Source: Methylobacter sp.
GTDB taxonomy: Bacteria; Pseudomonadota; Gammaproteobacteria; Methylococcales; Methylomonadaceae
Length of the DNA stretch: 5,784 nt
NCBI GenBank assembly: GCA_003158415.1
Contig: PMJA01000336.1
Span: 1 to 5,784 of the forward strand
Reading direction: 5' to 3'
Part shown: positions 4,522 through 5,784 of the stretch, in pieces
How the letters are laid out: every line of letters begins with the position of its first letter
How positions within the stretch are numbered: position 1 is the first letter of the stretch
Notes under the pieces: generated by a model
What the model saw: only the letters and a program-made list of their open reading frames with translations
Told to the model about the DNA's origin: nothing
Databases searched by the model: none
Made by a program: the position numbers and the translations under genes

Positions 4522-5784
4522 TTATTGCCCGCGCAAGAAAAATTTATCAAGCTCATGCGTGGATAATTCTATCCAGGTGGGCCTGCCGTGATTACACTGC
4601 CCTATACGTTCGGTTTGTTCCATATCCCGCAGCAATGCGTTCATTTCGTCTATGCTCAAACGCCGATGTGCGCGGACGGCGCCATGACAGGCGATAGTCG
4701 AAAGCAGCCGGTTGGATTGCTCTTGTATGCGCCGACTTATGTCATGTTCGCTTATATCGGCCAGCACGTCGCGGATTAATGTTTCTTTATCGATATTGCC
4801 CAATAACGCGGGCGTTGAACGCAGAATAATGGTTTCAGGCCCGGATCGATTGAGTTCAAAACCCAGCGTACTGAAAAATTCATGTTCCTGTTCCGCCAAA
4901 TCGGCTTCCTCTGCACTGACGTTGATCTTAATGGGCAGCAATAAGGGTTGGCTAGGCACAGAGCCTTGTTGATATTGCTGTTTTAAGCGCTCGTAGGTCA
5001 CCCGTTCATGAGCGGCATGAGCATCGACCAGGATAATGCCTTTCGGGGTTTCTGCCAGTATATAAATATTGTGGACATGCGCAATTGCATAGCCTAACGG
5101 CGGCATATCGGACGCTTGGGCTGTTGGTTGCGGTTGTTTTTGTACCGGCCGGTCTTCCGGGTATAGCGACGCGTAAGCCGTTATCGATTCCGCCACCGTT
5201 AACGGCAGTGATGCTTGCTGCGGCGGTCTTGGATTATAAACGGGGTTAGCATCAACGCCGGTGCGCATCTGTAACGGTATAAATTCCGGCTCATCATGTC
5301 GGGTTACGTCCGTCGGTGGTGAGCTTGTCGAACCAACACTAACCCGACCTGCATCGGGCCTTAAATCGGCCAATGACCGGTGCAGGGCTGAAAACAGGAA
5401 GTCATGAACCAGACGGCCTTCCCTAAACCGGACTTCCAGCTTTGCCGGATGCGCATTAACATCAACCAGCGTCGGATCCAGCGTTAAATATAAAACAAAG
5501 ACCGGCTGCCGTCCGTGAAACAAAACATCCTGATAGGCTTGCTTAACCGCATGGGCGACCAATCTGTCACGGATCAACCTGCCGTTGACATAAAAAAACT
5601 GCATATCCTGCTGGCTGCGGGAGAAGGTCGGCAAACCGACCCAGCCGCTTAATTGCAGTCCGGATGCCGCAAAGTCAATTTTTACCGAATTTTCAATAAA
5701 GGCAGAGCCGCAAATGCCGGCAATCCGTTGCTCTTGCATGCTGTCGGTAGCCGAAGGCTTTAGATTGAGCACTTCTTTTTGATT
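4522..5784 (-). CDS. mutL: DNA mismatch repair protein MutL, 5' end outside window
   Basis: 420 residues are visible, open to the window edge; the GTG at 5772 is internal, not a start. MutL links MutS mismatch recognition to downstream strand removal. The visible part begins at the end of the N-terminal ATPase region: the transducer domain has GWVGLPTFSRSQQDMQFFYVNGRLIRDRLVAHAVKQAY and VDVNAHPAKLEVRFRE, which are hallmarks of the family. The GHKL ATP-binding motifs lie beyond the window. A variable Pro/Gln-rich linker follows (about 140-235), then the C-terminal dimerisation/endonuclease domain. It contains DAHAAHERVTYE (fragment residues 254-265, bases 4990-5025), the form DxHA(x)2E(x)4E of the metal-binding motif, plus ACHGAVRAHR (365-374), QCNHGRP (396-402) and the terminal FFLRGQ. 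These four together indicate a nicking MutL like that of Pseudomonas, unlike E. coli MutL, which lacks them and relies on MutH. Upstream of miaA, same strand. Confidence 0.97.
   Translation of the reverse strand, partial: NQKEVLNLKPSATDSMQEQRIAGICGSAFIENSVKIDFAASGLQLSGWVGLPTFSRSQQDMQFFYVNGRLIRDRLVAHAVKQAYQDVLFHGRQPVFVLYLTLDPTLVDVNAHPAKLEVRFREGRLVHDFLFSALHRSLADLRPDAGRVSVGSTSSPPTDVTRHDEPEFIPLQMRTGVDANPVYNPRPPQQASLPLTVAESITAYASLYPEDRPVQKQPQPTAQASDMPPLGYAIAHVHNIYILAETPKGIILVDAHAAHERVTYERLKQQYQQGSVPSQPLLLPIKINVSAEEADLAEQEHEFFSTLGFELNRSGPETIILRSTPALLGNIDKETLIRDVLADISEHDISRRIQEQSNRLLSTIACHGAVRAHRRLSIDEMNALLRDMEQTERIGQCNHGRPTWIELSTHELDKFFLRGQ

Noticed and set aside
4512..4972. Plus-strand open frames of 61 to 86 codons opposite mutL
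   Set aside because: Antisense shadows of strongly conserved mutL coding sequence.

Overview
The window looks like chromosomal DNA from a gammaproteobacterium, probably of moderate GC. The MutL C-terminus and MiaA read like those of Pseudomonas-type gammaproteobacteria, and the mutL-miaA gene order is typical of that class. A methanotroph-like (Methylococcales) lineage is only an impression. I see no tRNA, rRNA, CRISPR array, insertion sequence or transposase gene.

Left part (1-2771, plus strand): the last 127 codons of an NhaD-type Na+/H+ antiporter, a 132-nt gap, then a tightly spaced two-component pair. The histidine kinase has the KdpD transmembrane block (DUF4118), a GAF-like linker and a complete kinase core. 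It lacks the large cytoplasmic N-terminal KdpD and Usp domains, and probably starts at TTG. The response regulator, 4 nt downstream, closely resembles KdpE over its full length. No kdpFABC potassium pump gene is in view, so the regulated target is unknown. An antiporter beside a Kdp-like sensor suggests a monovalent-cation homeostasis locus, but that is inference.

Middle (2772-3501): a 75-codon, AT-rich (about 32% GC) gene for an acidic protein I do not recognise, with a good ribosome binding site. It is followed by 356 bases without a convincing gene that hold several short inverted repeats, including a perfect 12-bp palindrome, a weak plus-strand terminator candidate and a better minus-strand terminator candidate for miaA.

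Right part (3502-5784, minus strand, convergent with the left part): mutL (5' end outside the window) followed 54 nt later by miaA. MutL carries the metal-binding endonuclease motifs of the nicking type of MutL, which are absent in the E. coli MutH-dependent protein. MiaA is a complete tRNA A37 dimethylallyltransferase. Its frequent downstream neighbour hfq is not there.

Overall this is mostly ordinary housekeeping DNA with a slightly unusual Kdp-like signalling pair and a small orphan gene. I did not find a clearly new system. The best leads are the shortened KdpD with its NhaD neighbour and the orphan AT-rich gene.
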